From: an uncultured Caldimonas sp.
GTDB taxonomy: Bacteria > Pseudomonadota > Gammaproteobacteria > Burkholderiales > Burkholderiaceae
Direction: 5' to 3'
NCBI RefSeq assembly: GCF_946480305.1
Contig: NZ_CAMLJQ010000014.1
Coordinates: forward strand, 33,821-97,820
Length of the DNA: 64,000 bases
Of this stretch, positions 1 to 9,554 are shown piece after piece; position 1 is the first letter of the stretch; each line of letters opens with the position of its first letter. Both the position numbers and the translations under genes were made by a program. The notes under the pieces are model-generated. The model was not told the DNA's origin. It was given only the letters and a program-made list of their open reading frames with translations, and searched no databases.

Positions 1-120
1 GCACAGGAACTTTCTGCCGTTGCGCCATGTCAAGCAGTTGCGCATGCAGGGCGTTTCCGTGCGTCTGTTCCTCATTTTGATAAGAGCTTCCTCATCGGCC
101 CCGTGATAACCTGACGCCAC

Positions 121-507
121 ATGAAGACCCTCCGGATCCTGTTGCTCGTGCTGCTTGCGCTGCTGCTCCCCTTGCGGGGCGCGCTGGCTCAGGCCGCCCA
201 CGATTGCGTCGGGATCTCGGGCCAGTGGGTCGGTGCCGAGGCTGCCGGCCATGGCCACGTCCACCAGGCGGGCCACGAGCAAACCGGCGAAGGGCACGAC
301 CATGGTCAGCACCTTCATGACCACGCACCCGATGCTGCAGACGCCTGCGACATCTGCGCGGCATCGTGCACGGCCACTTCCTTCATGAATGCGCTGCCCA
401 AGCTGGCAGTGCCCCTGCCTCTCTCGGTCGTCCAGTTCCCGGCGCTCGAAGCGCCGCCTCCGAGTCATCCATCGGAAGGCCAGGAGCGCCCACCCCGAAG
501 CATCTGA
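121..507 (+). CDS. CzcI/DUF2946-like His-rich periplasmic protein
   Basis: A 128-residue exported protein at the head of the metal-efflux cluster. Residues 1-24 form a hydrophobic signal peptide (Leu-rich, ending GALAQA). Residues 43-70 are very rich in His (AGHGHVHQAGHEQ, GHDHGQHLHDH), and a CDICAASC cluster follows at about 76-83. Small His/Cys proteins of this sort (CzcI, CopL and DUF2946 types) often precede czc/cus operons and are thought to bind metal in the periplasm or modulate expression. The exact family is an inference from motif and context, and no ligand specificity can be read from sequence. It lies 99 bp upstream of the cupredoxin gene, in the same direction. Confidence 0.7.
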   Translation: MKTLRILLLVLLALLLPLRGALAQAAHDCVGISGQWVGAEAAGHGHVHQAGHEQTGEGHDHGQHLHDHAPDAADACDICAASCTATSFMNALPKLAVPLPLSVVQFPALEAPPPSHPSEGQERPPRSI

Positions 508-606
508 TGCCGTGAGCGCCTCCCTGTGAGGCGCTGCAGCGCCGCACGCCCAGCGTGCGAACCCGCGCGCGAAGTCCGCGCGCATGCATCAGCTTCGAGG
601 AACACC

Positions 607-1107
607 ATGAATACCGGAACCATCGGTCTGCTCGCCGCGTTGGCGATGTCGGCTGTCTCTCTGTCGTCGTTCGCGCATGGCGACGGCGGTCACGCGGCCC
701 GGCCGCACAAGTACGAGGCGTCCAGGGTGGCCGATACCGCCTTCGGCAGGCAGGGCGACCCGAAGAAGGTCTCGCGGTCCATCACCGTGGACATGACCGA
801 CAACATGCGGTTCACCCCGTCGGTGATGTCGATCAGGCGCGGCGAGACCGTTCGCATCAACGTGGTCAACAAGGGCCGGCTGTTGCACGAGTTCGTGCTC
901 GGGACGCCTGAGGAGATCAAGAAACACTGGGAAGCGATGAAGAAGTTCCCGGGCATGGAGCACGACGAGCCGCAAATGGTGCATGTCGAGCCGGGCCGGC
1001 GAGGCGAGGTGGTCTGGCAGTTCACCCAGGCCGGCGAGTTCCAGTTCGGCTGCCTGCTGCCCGGCCACTTCGAGGCGGGCATGGCCGGCAAGGTCATCGT
1101 GCAATGA
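607..1107 (+). CDS. Periplasmic cupredoxin-like copper protein
   Basis: A 166-residue exported protein with a signal peptide (1-23, ending SFAHG). It has a single cupredoxin fold in the rest, with the typical ligand pattern: a His in LLHEFVLG, then C-LLPG-H-FEAG-M near the C-terminus (Cys, His and Met spaced as in type 1 copper sites). It also has an HGDGGHAARPH metal-binding stretch right after the signal peptide. The start was chosen at ATG 607 rather than a longer frame because GAGG lies at 597-600 and the signal peptide begins there. It ends in an ATGA overlap with the outer-membrane channel gene, so the two are translationally coupled. The likely role is periplasmic copper binding or delivery to the efflux system. 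Confidence 0.8.
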   Translation: MNTGTIGLLAALAMSAVSLSSFAHGDGGHAARPHKYEASRVADTAFGRQGDPKKVSRSITVDMTDNMRFTPSVMSIRRGETVRINVVNKGRLLHEFVLGTPEEIKKHWEAMKKFPGMEHDEPQMVHVEPGRRGEVVWQFTQAGEFQFGCLLPGHFEAGMAGKVIVQ

Positions 1108-2306
1108 GGCGCGGCCGCATCCACCTGGCGCTGCCGGCCCTGTTGCTCGGCCTCGTGCTGGCGGGGGCTGCCCAGGCGCAGCCGCCGGTCACGCTGGCAG
1201 ACGCCGTCGAGGCGGCCTGGCGGCGCAGTGCCCAATCCGCCGAGGCGGCGGGGCAGTTGCACCGGGCCGAGGCCGGGCGCGTCAGTGCATCGGCACTGTG
1301 GGCGGCCCCGCCCGCGATGGAAGTGGGTGTCGTCCGCGACCGCCAACGCGGTGCCGGCACGACCCGCGAAACCGAGCTCGGCCTCGCCGTGCCGCTGTGG
1401 CTGCCGGGGCAACGCGCAGCCCGGCTGGGGCAGGCGGATGCCGAGCGGCATGCGGCAGACGCGGTCTCCGCGGCGGCGCGTCTGCGCCTGGCGGGCGCTG
1501 TGCGGGAACTGGCCGCCGAGGTGGCCCTGCAGCGGGCGGAGGTGGCGTCCGCCGAGGCCCAGAGCCGGGAACTCGACGCGGTGGCCAGGGATGCGGAGCG
1601 CCGTGTCGCGGCCGGTGAGCTGGCCCACGCCGATGCACTGGCCGCGAACGCGGAACGGCTCGCGGCGTCGGCTGCCCTCGCGCAGGCGAGACAGCGCCTG
1701 CAGTCGACCGAGCTGCAGTGGAAGGCGCTCACCGGGCTGACCACGGTGCCTGAAGCGCCCGCCGCGGCCGCGGCGGAGCCGGTGCACCCGGCGCTGCGAG
1801 CAGCGGCCCTGCAGGTGGAACTGGCGCGCAAGCGCCTGGATGCCGTGAAGGCCGACCGCCGCGATGCGCCCGAGCTGCTGGTGCGGGCGCGCCAGGAGGT
1901 GTCCACCGGCGAGCCGAGGACGAACGGCATCGGCGTGGCCCTGCGCATTCCCTTCGGCACCGCCGATCGCAACGAACCGCTGCTGGCGGCGGCGCTTGCC
2001 GAGCTGGGGATCGCCGAGGCCACGGAGCGCGAGCTTCGGCAACAGGTCGAGGCCGAGATCGCCGCCGCCCGATCGGCCGAAGAGCTGGCGCACCAGCAAC
2101 TGGCCGACGAGCGTGCGAGGGCGGCGCTGCTGCGAGAGCGGGCCTCGCTGATCGAGAAATCCTACCGGGCCGGCGAAACCGCGCTGCCCGAGATGCTGCG
2201 CGCCGTCACCGCCGCGGCGCAGGCGGAAGCCGCGCTCACCCGTCAACAAGCCGTGCTTGCGCAGGCCGCCTCGCGGCTGCAGCAGGCACTGGGAGTCATG
2301 CCATGA
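1104..2306 (+). CDS. TolC/CzcC-like outer membrane efflux protein
   Basis: A 400-residue protein with a signal peptide (about 1-25) and two long, Ala- and Glu/Arg-rich helical repeats (about 95-205 and 295-400). This is the signature of the TolC/OEP family, whose trimers form the outer-membrane and periplasmic tunnel of RND efflux pumps. Length fits CzcC/CusC-type channels. It overlaps the cupredoxin gene upstream and the next small gene downstream by ATGA junctions, so it belongs to one operon with the adaptor and pump. The partners are the adaptor (2860-3966) and the RND pump (3985-7116). Confidence 0.85.
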   Translation: MRRGRIHLALPALLLGLVLAGAAQAQPPVTLADAVEAAWRRSAQSAEAAGQLHRAEAGRVSASALWAAPPAMEVGVVRDRQRGAGTTRETELGLAVPLWLPGQRAARLGQADAERHAADAVSAAARLRLAGAVRELAAEVALQRAEVASAEAQSRELDAVARDAERRVAAGELAHADALAANAERLAASAALAQARQRLQSTELQWKALTGLTTVPEAPAAAAAEPVHPALRAAALQVELARKRLDAVKADRRDAPELLVRARQEVSTGEPRTNGIGVALRIPFGTADRNEPLLAAALAELGIAEATERELRQQVEAEIAAARSAEELAHQQLADERARAALLRERASLIEKSYRAGETALPEMLRAVTAAAQAEAALTRQQAVLAQAASRLQQALGVMP

Positions 2307-2863
2307 CCCACCTCCATGTCCGCTGGATGACCGCCTTGGCGCTGTCTGCTGCCAGCATCCTGGCTCATGCCCACGGGGACGAGCCGCACGGCGACGAACC
2401 TCATCCGCCGGTTGCTGTACCCGCAGGCGCGCCACGGTTCGAGGCCGCCACCGACGCGTTCGAAATGGTGGGCCGCCTCGAAAACGGGGCCCTCACGCTG
2501 TTCATCAACCGCTTCGAGACGAACGAGCCGGTGTTGCAGGCCCAGGTCGAGCTGGAATCGGGGCCGCTGAAGGCGGTTGCGGCCTACCAGGCCGATCAAG
2601 GCAGCTACGTGATCACGGATGCCGGGCTCTTGGCAGCCCTGAACCAGCCCGGAGAGCACCCGGTCGTCGTCACGCTCACACTGGGCAACGAGGCGGACCT
2701 GCTGGATGCGACGCTGACGCTCGCCGCCGATCAGGACGACCACGCGGCCGAGCCGCGCACGCCGGTCGTGCCCGCGATGGCCGGGGCGTTGGGCGTGGCG
2801 GCTCTGGGCGCCGGCGCCATCGTGTTGCGCCGGCGTCAATCAACGAAGGGAGCAGCCCGATGA
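2303..2863 (+). CDS. Exported His-containing protein of metal RND operon
   Basis: A 186-residue protein with an N-terminal signal (ending ILAHAHG), then an HGDEPHGDEPHPP metal-binding-like stretch. A beta-rich middle part (about 50-145) follows, then a C-terminal hydrophobic helix (about 155-177) ending in RRRQ. This suggests a periplasmic domain anchored by one C-terminal membrane segment. It sits between the outer-membrane channel and the adaptor, with ATGA overlaps on both sides. It resembles the small extra domain found near the N-terminus of some CzcB/CusB-type adaptors, but I do not recognise a named family. A role in handing metal to the adaptor is only an inference from its place in the operon. 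Confidence 0.7.
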   Translation: MTHLHVRWMTALALSAASILAHAHGDEPHGDEPHPPVAVPAGAPRFEAATDAFEMVGRLENGALTLFINRFETNEPVLQAQVELESGPLKAVAAYQADQGSYVITDAGLLAALNQPGEHPVVVTLTLGNEADLLDATLTLAADQDDHAAEPRTPVVPAMAGALGVAALGAGAIVLRRRQSTKGAAR

Positions 2864-3966
2864 AGCATCTTGTCGTCATCTTTTGCCTGACATCGGCCAT
2901 GGCGGTGCAGGCCTCGCCCGGCGCGCACGGGCCCAACGGCGAGCACCTGGAGCCGCCCTCCGTCAGCACGCCGGACAGTCTTGCCCGCCTGCCTGATGGC
3001 AGCGTCAACGTGCCGGTGCCGGCGCAGCGGCGCCTGGGCATCCGCACCCTGCTCGCCAAGGAGTCGGATGCGGCCGCCACCATCGAACTGCCGGGGCGCG
3101 TGGTGATGGACCCGAACGCCGGCGGCCGCGTGCAGACGCTGTCCGGCGGCAAGGTCCAGCCCGGGCCGAAGGGCTTGCCGGTGGCAGGCCAGGCGGTGCG
3201 CAAAGGCGAAGTGCTGGCCTACGTGGCATTCAACGCCAATCCGATCGAGGCGGCCAACCAGCAGGCTCTGCTGGCCGAGATCCGCGCCAACCGGCAGCTC
3301 GCGCAGCAGCGCGTGCAGCGGCTCGAGTCGCTGGAAGGAACGGTACCGCGCAAGGACATCGAAGCCGCGCGTGCCGAACTGCAGAGCCTGGATGCACGCG
3401 AGCGCGCCGTCGCGGCTGGCGTCGGCGCCCGCGAGGCGCTGGTGGCGCCGGTCAACGGCGTGATTGCCAGCGCATCGGTGGTTGCGGGGCAGGTGGTGGA
3501 GCCCAAGGATGTGCTGTTCGAGGTGGTCGACCCCACGCGGCTGCTGATCGAGGCGACGACCACCGATGCATCGCTGGGCGGCAAGCTGGGGCAGGCCTCG
3601 GTGGCCGGGGTGCCGTCGGTGAAGCTGCAGTTCCTCGGCGCTGCGCGCTCCTTGCGCGAAGGCACGCTGCCGCTCACCTTCCGAGCATCCGCTGCCGGCG
3701 CGCTGCCGCTGGCGATCGGCCAGCCGGTCACGGTCGTGGCCTCGCTCAACCAGACGATCAAGGGCTACGTGGTGCCTGCCCGGGCCGTGACGCGCAGCCC
3801 GTCGAACGAGCCCGTCGTCTGGATCAAGGCGGGCGCGGAGCGCTACGTTCCGCAGCCGGTGCAGGTGCAGCCGCTGGACGCGCAGACCGTCGTCGTGACC
3901 CAGGGGCTGGGCGCCGACAACCGCGTGGTGGTGCAGGGCGCGCCGCTCATCGCGCAGATCCGCTGA
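2860..3966 (+). CDS. CusB/CzcB-like RND periplasmic adaptor
   Basis: A 368-residue membrane fusion protein. It has a signal peptide (1-19), then HGPNGEHLEPP. A barrel-sandwich (lipoyl-like) half is at about 70-130, a helical hairpin around 130-180, and the second lipoyl half around 185-225 (VAPVNGVIASASVVAGQVV). A beta-barrel domain reaches the C-terminus. The start at ATG 2860 overlaps the preceding stop (ATGA) and gives a proper signal peptide; the longer open frame upstream is a shadow of other genes. The adaptor joins the RND pump to the TolC-like channel across the periplasm. Only 18 bp separate it from the pump gene. Confidence 0.88.
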   Translation: MKHLVVIFCLTSAMAVQASPGAHGPNGEHLEPPSVSTPDSLARLPDGSVNVPVPAQRRLGIRTLLAKESDAAATIELPGRVVMDPNAGGRVQTLSGGKVQPGPKGLPVAGQAVRKGEVLAYVAFNANPIEAANQQALLAEIRANRQLAQQRVQRLESLEGTVPRKDIEAARAELQSLDARERAVAAGVGAREALVAPVNGVIASASVVAGQVVEPKDVLFEVVDPTRLLIEATTTDASLGGKLGQASVAGVPSVKLQFLGAARSLREGTLPLTFRASAAGALPLAIGQPVTVVASLNQTIKGYVVPARAVTRSPSNEPVVWIKAGAERYVPQPVQVQPLDAQTVVVTQGLGADNRVVVQGAPLIAQIR

Positions 3967-3984
3967 CGCACGCCGGGAGCACGC

Positions 3985-6900
3985 ATGTTCAACTGGATCG
4001 TTCGCTTCAGCCTCCAGAACCGGCTCTTCGTGCTGGTGTTCGCGGCCCTCCTGATGGTCTACGGCGCCTTCACCGCGTCACGCACGCCGGTGGACGTGTT
4101 CCCGGATCTCAACAAGCCGGTGGTCACGGTGATGACCGAGGCCGGCGGCATGGCGCCGGAAGAGGTGGAGCAACTCGTCACCTACCCGCTCGAGACGGCG
4201 CTGAACGGCATGCCGGGCGTCACGCGCGTGCGCTCGACCTCGGGCGTGGGCCTGTCCATCCTCTATGCCGAGTTCGACTGGGGCACCGACATCTACCGCA
4301 ACCGCCAGCTGGTGTCGGAGCGCCTGGCCCTGGTGCGCGAGCAACTCCCGCAGGGCGTGAACCCCTCCATGGGGCCGGTGTCCTCCATCATGGGCGAGGT
4401 CATGCTGCTCGCGCTGCCGCTGGAGGCCGGCAAGGCCGCCACTCCGATGCAGGCGCGCGAGTACGCGGATTTCGTGCTGCGGCCGCGCTTGCTGTCGGTG
4501 CCGGGCGTGTCCCAGGTCATCCCGATCGGCGGCGAGGTACGCCAACTGCGGGTGGAGCCCGACACGGTCCGCATGGCGCAGTACGGCGTGTCGTTGAGCC
4601 AGATGGAAGACGCGCTGCGCGGCTTCGCCGGCAACGCGGGCGGCGGCTTCCTCGACCTGAACAGCCGCGAATACCTCATCCGGCACATCGGCAAGACCAA
4701 CCGCGTGGAAGACCTCCAGGGGTTGGCCGTTGCCTGGAAGGACGGCCGCCCCATCCTGCTGGAGCAGGTCGCGAAGGTCAGCTTCGCGGCCAGCCTGAAG
4801 CGCGGCGATGCCGGCTACAACGGCGTGCCGGCGGTGGTCGTCAGCATCCAGAAGCAGCCGAACGCGGACACGGTGCGCGTCACCAAGGACATCGAAACGG
4901 CGCTGGCCGAACTCGGCAAAGGCCGCCCCGCAGGCTTGAGCGAACCGAAGGTGCTGTTTCGCCAGTCGGAGTTCATCCAGGCCTCCGTCGCCAACGTGAC
5001 CGAGGCGCTGCGTGACGGCGCCATCATGGTCGCCATCATCCTGTTCGCGTTCCTGCTCTCCGCACGCACGACCCTCATCTCGCTGCTGGCCATCCCGCTG
5101 TCGCTCGCGGTCACGGCGCTGGTGTTCAAGCTGCTCGGGCAGTCCATCAACGTGATGACCTTGGGCGGGCTGGCCATTGCCATCGGCGAGCTGGTCGACG
5201 ATGCCGTGGTGGACGTCGAAAACATCCTGCGCCGGCTGAAGCAGAACCGCACGCTCGCCCAACCGTTGCCGGTTCTTGAAGTGGTTCGCCAGGCCAGCGT
5301 GGAAGTGCGCTCCGGCATCGTCTACGCGACCGTCATCGTGGTGCTGGTGTTCGTGCCCTTGTTCGCGCTGCCGGGTATCGAGGGGCGCCTGTTCACGCCG
5401 CTGGGCATCGCCTACATCGTCTCCATCCTGGCGTCGATGCTCGTGTCGATGACGGTCACGCCGGTGCTGTCGTCCTACATGCTGCCGCGCATGAAGAACC
5501 TGGGCCACGGCGACAGCCCGCTGGTGGCACGGCTGAAAGCCTGGGACACGCGGCTGCTCGCCTGGTCGTTCCGGCATGCGCGGGTGCTGCTGGCCGCAGC
5601 GGCAGCGGCGGTGGTCCTGGCCGCCGCCTCGGTGCCGTTTTTTCCGCGCGCCTTTCTGCCGGCCTTCAACGAGGGCTCGGTGGTGGTCGGGATGCTGTTC
5701 AACCCCGGCACCTCGCTGGAGGAATCGAACCGCATGGGCGCAGTGGCCGAGACGCTGCTGCTCGAAGTGCCCGAGGTGACGCAGGTGGGCCGCCGCACCG
5801 GGCGCGCGGAACTCGACGAACATGCCGAAGGCGTGCACTCCTCGGAGATCGAGGTCGATCTGCAGGCATCGGAGCGAGACCGCGAGCAGATCATGGCCGA
5901 CATCCGCCACAAGCTCTCGGTGCTGCCGGCCCAGGTTGCCGTCGGCCAACCCATCTCGCATCGGCTGGACCACCTGCTGTCCGGCGTGCGTGCACAGATC
6001 GCGGTCAAGGTCTTCGGCGATGACGTCGACACGCTGCGCGGCCTGGCCGAGCAGTTGCGGCAAGGGCTCGCGGGCGTCCCGGGCCTGGTCGACCTGACGG
6101 TCGAGAAGCAAGTGCTCATCCCGCAGATCATGGTCCGCCTGGATCACCGGAAGGCCGCGCAGGCAGGGCTGGCCCCGGGGGAAGCGATCCGCGTGCTGCA
6201 GGCCCTGACCGACGGCGCACATGGCGCCCAGATCGTGGACGGCCAACGCCGCTACGACCTGGTGCTGCGACTGCCCGATCAGGCACGCAGCCCGCAGGAT
6301 CTGGCTCGCACGCTCATCGACACGCCGGCAGGGCGCATCCCCGTCTCGGCCATCGCCACGGTCGAGGAGACCGATGGCCCGAACCAGATCGGCCGCGAGA
6401 ACGGGCGCCGACGCATCGTCGTCTACGCGAACACCGACGGATCCGACATGGGACGCATCGTCGGAGACATCCGCGCGGCCATCGACAGGACACAGCTACC
6501 CCAGGGGACGTTCGTGAGCCTGGAGGGGCAGTTCCAGGCGCAGGAGGAAGCCACCAGGCTGATCACCGTGCTGTCGCTGATGTCGCTGCTGATGGTCTTC
6601 CTGGTGCTCTATACACGCTACAAGTCGGCCACGCTGGCGGCCATCATCATGGCCAACATCCCGCTGGCACTCATCGGCAGCGTGGTGGCGATGTGGCTGG
6701 CGGGCGTGACGCTCTCGGTAGCATCGATGGTCGGCTTCATCACGCTCGCCGGCATCGCCTCGCGCAACGGCATCCTGAAGATCAGCCACTACATCAACCT
6801 CTGCAAGTTCGAGGGCGAGCGGTTCGGCGAGCAGATGGTGGTGCGGGGGTCGCTGGAGCGGTTGACGCCGGTGCTGATGACGGCCCTGGTTGCGGCCTTT

Positions 6901-7116
6901 GCGCTGACGCCGCTGCTGCTGTCTGCCGATGCGCCCGGCAAGGAGATCCTGCACCCTGTGGCGGTGGTCATCTTCGGCGGCCTGGTGAGTTCGACCTTGC
7001 TGGACACCTTGCTCACGCCGGTGCTGTATCTCATGTTCGGCCGCACGGCGACGCAGCGACTGCTCGGCGACGCCGATGCACAAGGCCTGACCGGCGCACC
7101 GCAGGAAGCGTTCTGA
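3985..7116 (+). CDS. Heavy-metal RND efflux pump (CusA/CzcA family)
   Basis: A 1043-residue inner-membrane proton/metal antiporter of full family length, with two large periplasmic loops and 12 expected transmembrane segments. TM1 is at about 12-30 ([15 protein letters not shown]). The TM4 signature reads [16 protein letters not shown] at about 400-415. This differs from the DFG..VDG motif usual for CzcA-type Zn/Co/Cd pumps and from the CusA-type motif, so the metal cannot be assigned from it. The nearby cupredoxin makes copper or silver the best guess. Adaptor and channel genes precede it in the same operon. Confidence 0.9.
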   Translation: MFNWIVRFSLQNRLFVLVFAALLMVYGAFTASRTPVDVFPDLNKPVVTVMTEAGGMAPEEVEQLVTYPLETALNGMPGVTRVRSTSGVGLSILYAEFDWGTDIYRNRQLVSERLALVREQLPQGVNPSMGPVSSIMGEVMLLALPLEAGKAATPMQAREYADFVLRPRLLSVPGVSQVIPIGGEVRQLRVEPDTVRMAQYGVSLSQMEDALRGFAGNAGGGFLDLNSREYLIRHIGKTNRVEDLQGLAVAWKDGRPILLEQVAKVSFAASLKRGDAGYNGVPAVVVSIQKQPNADTVRVTKDIETALAELGKGRPAGLSEPKVLFRQSEFIQASVANVTEALRDGAIMVAIILFAFLLSARTTLISLLAIPLSLAVTALVFKLLGQSINVMTLGGLAIAIGELVDDAVVDVENILRRLKQNRTLAQPLPVLEVVRQASVEVRSGIVYATVIVVLVFVPLFALPGIEGRLFTPLGIAYIVSILASMLVSMTVTPVLSSYMLPRMKNLGHGDSPLVARLKAWDTRLLAWSFRHARVLLAAAAAAVVLAAASVPFFPRAFLPAFNEGSVVVGMLFNPGTSLEESNRMGAVAETLLLEVPEVTQVGRRTGRAELDEHAEGVHSSEIEVDLQASERDREQIMADIRHKLSVLPAQVAVGQPISHRLDHLLSGVRAQIAVKVFGDDVDTLRGLAEQLRQGLAGVPGLVDLTVEKQVLIPQIMVRLDHRKAAQAGLAPGEAIRVLQALTDGAHGAQIVDGQRRYDLVLRLPDQARSPQDLARTLIDTPAGRIPVSAIATVEETDGPNQIGRENGRRRIVVYANTDGSDMGRIVGDIRAAIDRTQLPQGTFVSLEGQFQAQEEATRLITVLSLMSLLMVFLVLYTRYKSATLAAIIMANIPLALIGSVVAMWLAGVTLSVASMVGFITLAGIASRNGILKISHYINLCKFEGERFGEQMVVRGSLERLTPVLMTALVAAFALTPLLLSADAPGKEILHPVAVVIFGGLVSSTLLDTLLTPVLYLMFGRTATQRLLGDADAQGLTGAPQEAF

Positions 7117-7173
7117 AGCACAAGGGCAAAGGGTGCAGCCCCATGACGCACCTGACCAACCAAGGAGATGGAA

Positions 7174-7545
7174 GTGAAGAAGTCCCTGATTGCGCTGGCG
7201 TCTGCGCTGGCGCTGGCATCCCTCAATGCGACAGCTCACGGCGATGCCAAGCCCATGCACGGCGGCATCGTCCAGGTGGCATCCGATCTGCAGTTCGAGC
7301 TCGTGCCGCAGGCCGATGGCGCCACGCTGTACGTCGTGGATCACGGCAAGCCGGCCGACACGGCAAAGATGTCCGGCAAGTTGACCGTACTGAATGGCAC
7401 GCAGAAGTCCGAGGCGGAGCTGAAACCGGCTGGCTCGAACAAGCTGGAAGCCACTGGCGTCAAGATCGGCGCCGGCTCGAAGGTGGTGGCCAGCGTCAGT
7501 GGCGCAGACGGAAAAGCGACGACGATACGGTTTGGCGTCAAATAA
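7174..7545 (+). CDS. Small periplasmic protein of metal efflux operon
   Basis: About 123 residues, with a signal peptide (KKSLIALASALALASLNATAHG) and a small beta-rich mature domain beginning HGDAKPMHGGIVQ. An AAGGAG ribosome binding site at 7162-7167 abuts the ATG at 7168 with no spacing, but lies six bases from GTG 7174. The GTG is therefore the better start; the ATG would add only two residues. Proteins of this size with a HGxxxPxHGG start are common next to czc/cus genes and are likely periplasmic metal binders. I do not recognise a named family. It is the last gene of the efflux operon and is followed by a weak hairpin with a T run. Confidence 0.75.
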   Translation: MKKSLIALASALALASLNATAHGDAKPMHGGIVQVASDLQFELVPQADGATLYVVDHGKPADTAKMSGKLTVLNGTQKSEAELKPAGSNKLEATGVKIGAGSKVVASVSGADGKATTIRFGVK

Positions 7546-7549
7546 GTGT

Positions 7550-7566
7550 GCCCGATCGGCTTTTTT
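7550..7566 (+). terminator. Possible terminator of metal operon
   Basis: A short GCC-CGATC-GGC hairpin is followed directly by six T residues, four bases after the stop codon of the last efflux gene and just before the convergent DUF305 gene. The stem is only three to four pairs, so termination may be weak. Confidence 0.3.
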
Positions 7567-7580
7567 GTACCGACATCCAA

Positions 7581-8132
7581 TTACCGACCGTCTCCGGGGA
7601 TGCGGCGCTCCATTTCCGAGGTCATGCCGGCCGACCGGGCCGGTAGCTCCGCAGCTCCTTGCTTGCCGCCCCGAGAAATGTCCTCGATGAGCAGCTGCAT
7701 CTCCGCAATCTCGCGAACCTGCGATTCAATGATTTCATCGGCCAGTCTTCGCACCCGCGGGTCGGTAATGCTGGCCTTCCGCGCGTTGTTTATCGCAATC
7801 GAGTGATGCGGAATCATCGATTTCATGAATCTCACGTCGTCTATCAACAGCTGGTTCCTGTTCACTACGAGCAAGCCGACTCCCATGATCGCTGCCACGC
7901 TCACGACGGCGATCTTCGGGCCTCGGTACATCGACCACATGAACGCCAACATGACGACGGTCATCACACAGCCCATGACCAAGGACGCGATGAGCCGGTT
8001 CATACTGAAGAGCCCATCGTCGAAGCGATAGACCAACTGGTACATGAGGAAAAACATGATCACCGTTGAAGTGGCAATCATGGCGGCAAATCTGCCCCAG
8101 CCCATTCCGGTGTCTCTCGAAGGCTTGTTCAT
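7581..8132 (-). CDS. DUF305 membrane protein
   Basis: A 183-residue protein. It has three hydrophobic segments (about 13-32, 44-66 and 72-90), then a C-terminal DUF305 helical domain with the family motif [13 protein letters not shown] and a following [22 protein letters not shown] helix region. DUF305 is a ferritin-like helical domain, and proteins with it are frequent in copper and other metal-resistance islands; their biochemical role is not settled. The ATG at 8132 has a GGAG about nine bases upstream on the minus strand. It is convergent with the efflux operon, so it must have its own promoter. Confidence 0.82.
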   Translation of the reverse strand: MNKPSRDTGMGWGRFAAMIATSTVIMFFLMYQLVYRFDDGLFSMNRLIASLVMGCVMTVVMLAFMWSMYRGPKIAVVSVAAIMGVGLLVVNRNQLLIDDVRFMKSMIPHHSIAINNARKASITDPRVRRLADEIIESQVREIAEMQLLIEDISRGGKQGAAELPARSAGMTSEMERRIPGDGR

Positions 8133-8384
8133 TGCGCAGCTCCATCTTCCGTCGCGGATCAGAGGTGATTAGCCAACGTTGTCTGGACGCCCCTGCTGAG
8201 TGATGCGCAGCAAGCATCATTCCTGTTCGCGCGTGCGACGCGACGCTCAAGGGATATCGAGGCCCGGTGCCCCAAGGGGGTGTGCTCGAAGAATATGGGC
8301 TGCCGCTGCACCATAAAACTTCATGCAATGACATAGTTCTGGGTTGAAGGTAGAGGCACCACCGACTCCTGGGGAGATCGCTGC

Positions 8385-8915
8385 ATGTCCTGGGTCAACA
8401 TCCCAAACTTTCTCATCGCGTCGCTGGCCGCCCTGGTCAGCCTACCCGGCACAACGAGCTATGCCACCGCGCAGGCTACACCCGGCACTCGAGCAGACCC
8501 TGCCTCTGCGCCCTCCGGCGCGTCACCGATCGCAAGTCGCCAAGGACGGTTTGCCCTGGTGGAACTGGAACCGTCGGTGGGGCAACGCGACCTGCTCGAG
8601 CAGGTCGTTGAAACCGACGCCCCCAACTCCCTTCATGCGACCGTTGGCGATGGCCTTCGCCACCTGCTTGCCCGCTCGGGCTATCGGCTGTGCGAATCAG
8701 ACGCAGCAGCGACGTTGTATGCGCTCCCTCTGCCTGCGGCACACCTCCAACTCGGCCCCATGACGCTGCGCGACGCGTTGTCAACCCTTGCGGGCTCTGC
8801 ATGGAAGCTGTCGGTCGATGAGGTGGCCCGCGTCGTTTGCTTCGCGCAAACCGTGGAGCCGGATCGCTCCACGATCTCGGCACCCGCGCAAGATGGCAAA
8901 GAGGCGCAGCCATGA
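8385..8915 (+). CDS. pilL: ICE PilL-type protein (TIGR03748 family)
   Basis: A 176-residue exported protein with a signal peptide to about residue 30. Its conserved block runs GRFALVELEPSVGQRDLLEQ to LARSGYRLC and then LYALPLPAAHLQLGPMTLRDAL, which is characteristic of PilL in PFGI-1 class ICEs. That family resembles the N-terminal part of PilL proteins from type IVb conjugative pili. A GGGGAG site at 8371-8376 supports ATG 8385. It is the first gene of the transfer module; its stop overlaps the next start (ATGA). It probably acts in the envelope during mating-pair assembly. Confidence 0.85.
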   Translation: MSWVNIPNFLIASLAALVSLPGTTSYATAQATPGTRADPASAPSGASPIASRQGRFALVELEPSVGQRDLLEQVVETDAPNSLHATVGDGLRHLLARSGYRLCESDAAATLYALPLPAAHLQLGPMTLRDALSTLAGSAWKLSVDEVARVVCFAQTVEPDRSTISAPAQDGKEAQP

Positions 8916-9544
8916 GCCGACCGTCCTTCAGTGTTCACCATCCCTGGTTCCGCGCCTCTGCCATCACATGGGTGCTGCTCGTCAGCCTGCTTGCGATTGC
9001 CAACAGCGCTGCCGTGCTTCACCTGGCGCAATCCTCGTCGGTGACCGACGCATCCGCGCGCAGCGAGGCCCTGTCGCGTCAGGTCGATACGCTCGCCGAG
9101 CGTGTGCGCACCATCGAAGCACATCGTCCTCCTCTCCCGATCGACCACACCGACGAACTGATCGTCTTGCGACAGCGACTCGACATTGTCGAACAAGCCC
9201 AGCCTGGCAGCGCGGTTCAAGCTGACGCGCCGGCGTTGTACGCGAGGATGGATCACCTGGAATCCAAGCTCGGTCGGCTTCAGCGACCCACTCGGCCCCC
9301 GCACAAGCCCGCGCCCACACCCAAGGCGGCGCAGGCGGTCGAGCCGCCGTTCGTTGCGCTCGGGGTCGAGCTGCGCGGCGGAGAGCGCTTTGTCACGGTC
9401 GGTCCCCGGAGCGGTACCTCGCTGTCCCAGGTCCGCTTGTTGCGGGTGGGCGAATCCGAAGCCGGCTGGCGACTCGATGCCATCACCCGGGACCGGGCGG
9501 TGTTCCGCGCAAACGACAAAGTCCACAGCTTCACGCTGCCATAG
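8912..9544 (+). CDS. ICE transfer-region bitopic coiled-coil protein
   Basis: A 210-residue protein. It has a single N-terminal membrane helix (about 15-38, ITWVLLVSLLAIANSAAVL) and a heptad-like, charged coiled-coil region (about 40-125). A small C-terminal domain (about 145-210) contains LRGGERFVTVGP and LRVGESEAGWRLDAI. Topology suggests an inner-membrane anchor with the bulk in the periplasm. It is translationally coupled to PilL (ATGA at 8912) and precedes the PFL_4693 gene. I do not recognise a named family; the position matches a small variable membrane protein seen in PFGI-1/ICEclc-type clusters. Confidence 0.75.
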   Translation: MSRPSFSVHHPWFRASAITWVLLVSLLAIANSAAVLHLAQSSSVTDASARSEALSRQVDTLAERVRTIEAHRPPLPIDHTDELIVLRQRLDIVEQAQPGSAVQADAPALYARMDHLESKLGRLQRPTRPPHKPAPTPKAAQAVEPPFVALGVELRGGERFVTVGPRSGTSLSQVRLLRVGESEAGWRLDAITRDRAVFRANDKVHSFTLP

Positions 9545-9554
9545 CAAGCGACGC

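Noticed and set aside
4078..6246. Long minus-strand open frame (722 codons) opposite the RND pump gene
   Set aside because: It is His/Gln/Arg-rich with no family motif and mirrors the third-position GC of the true gene; a high-GC shadow.
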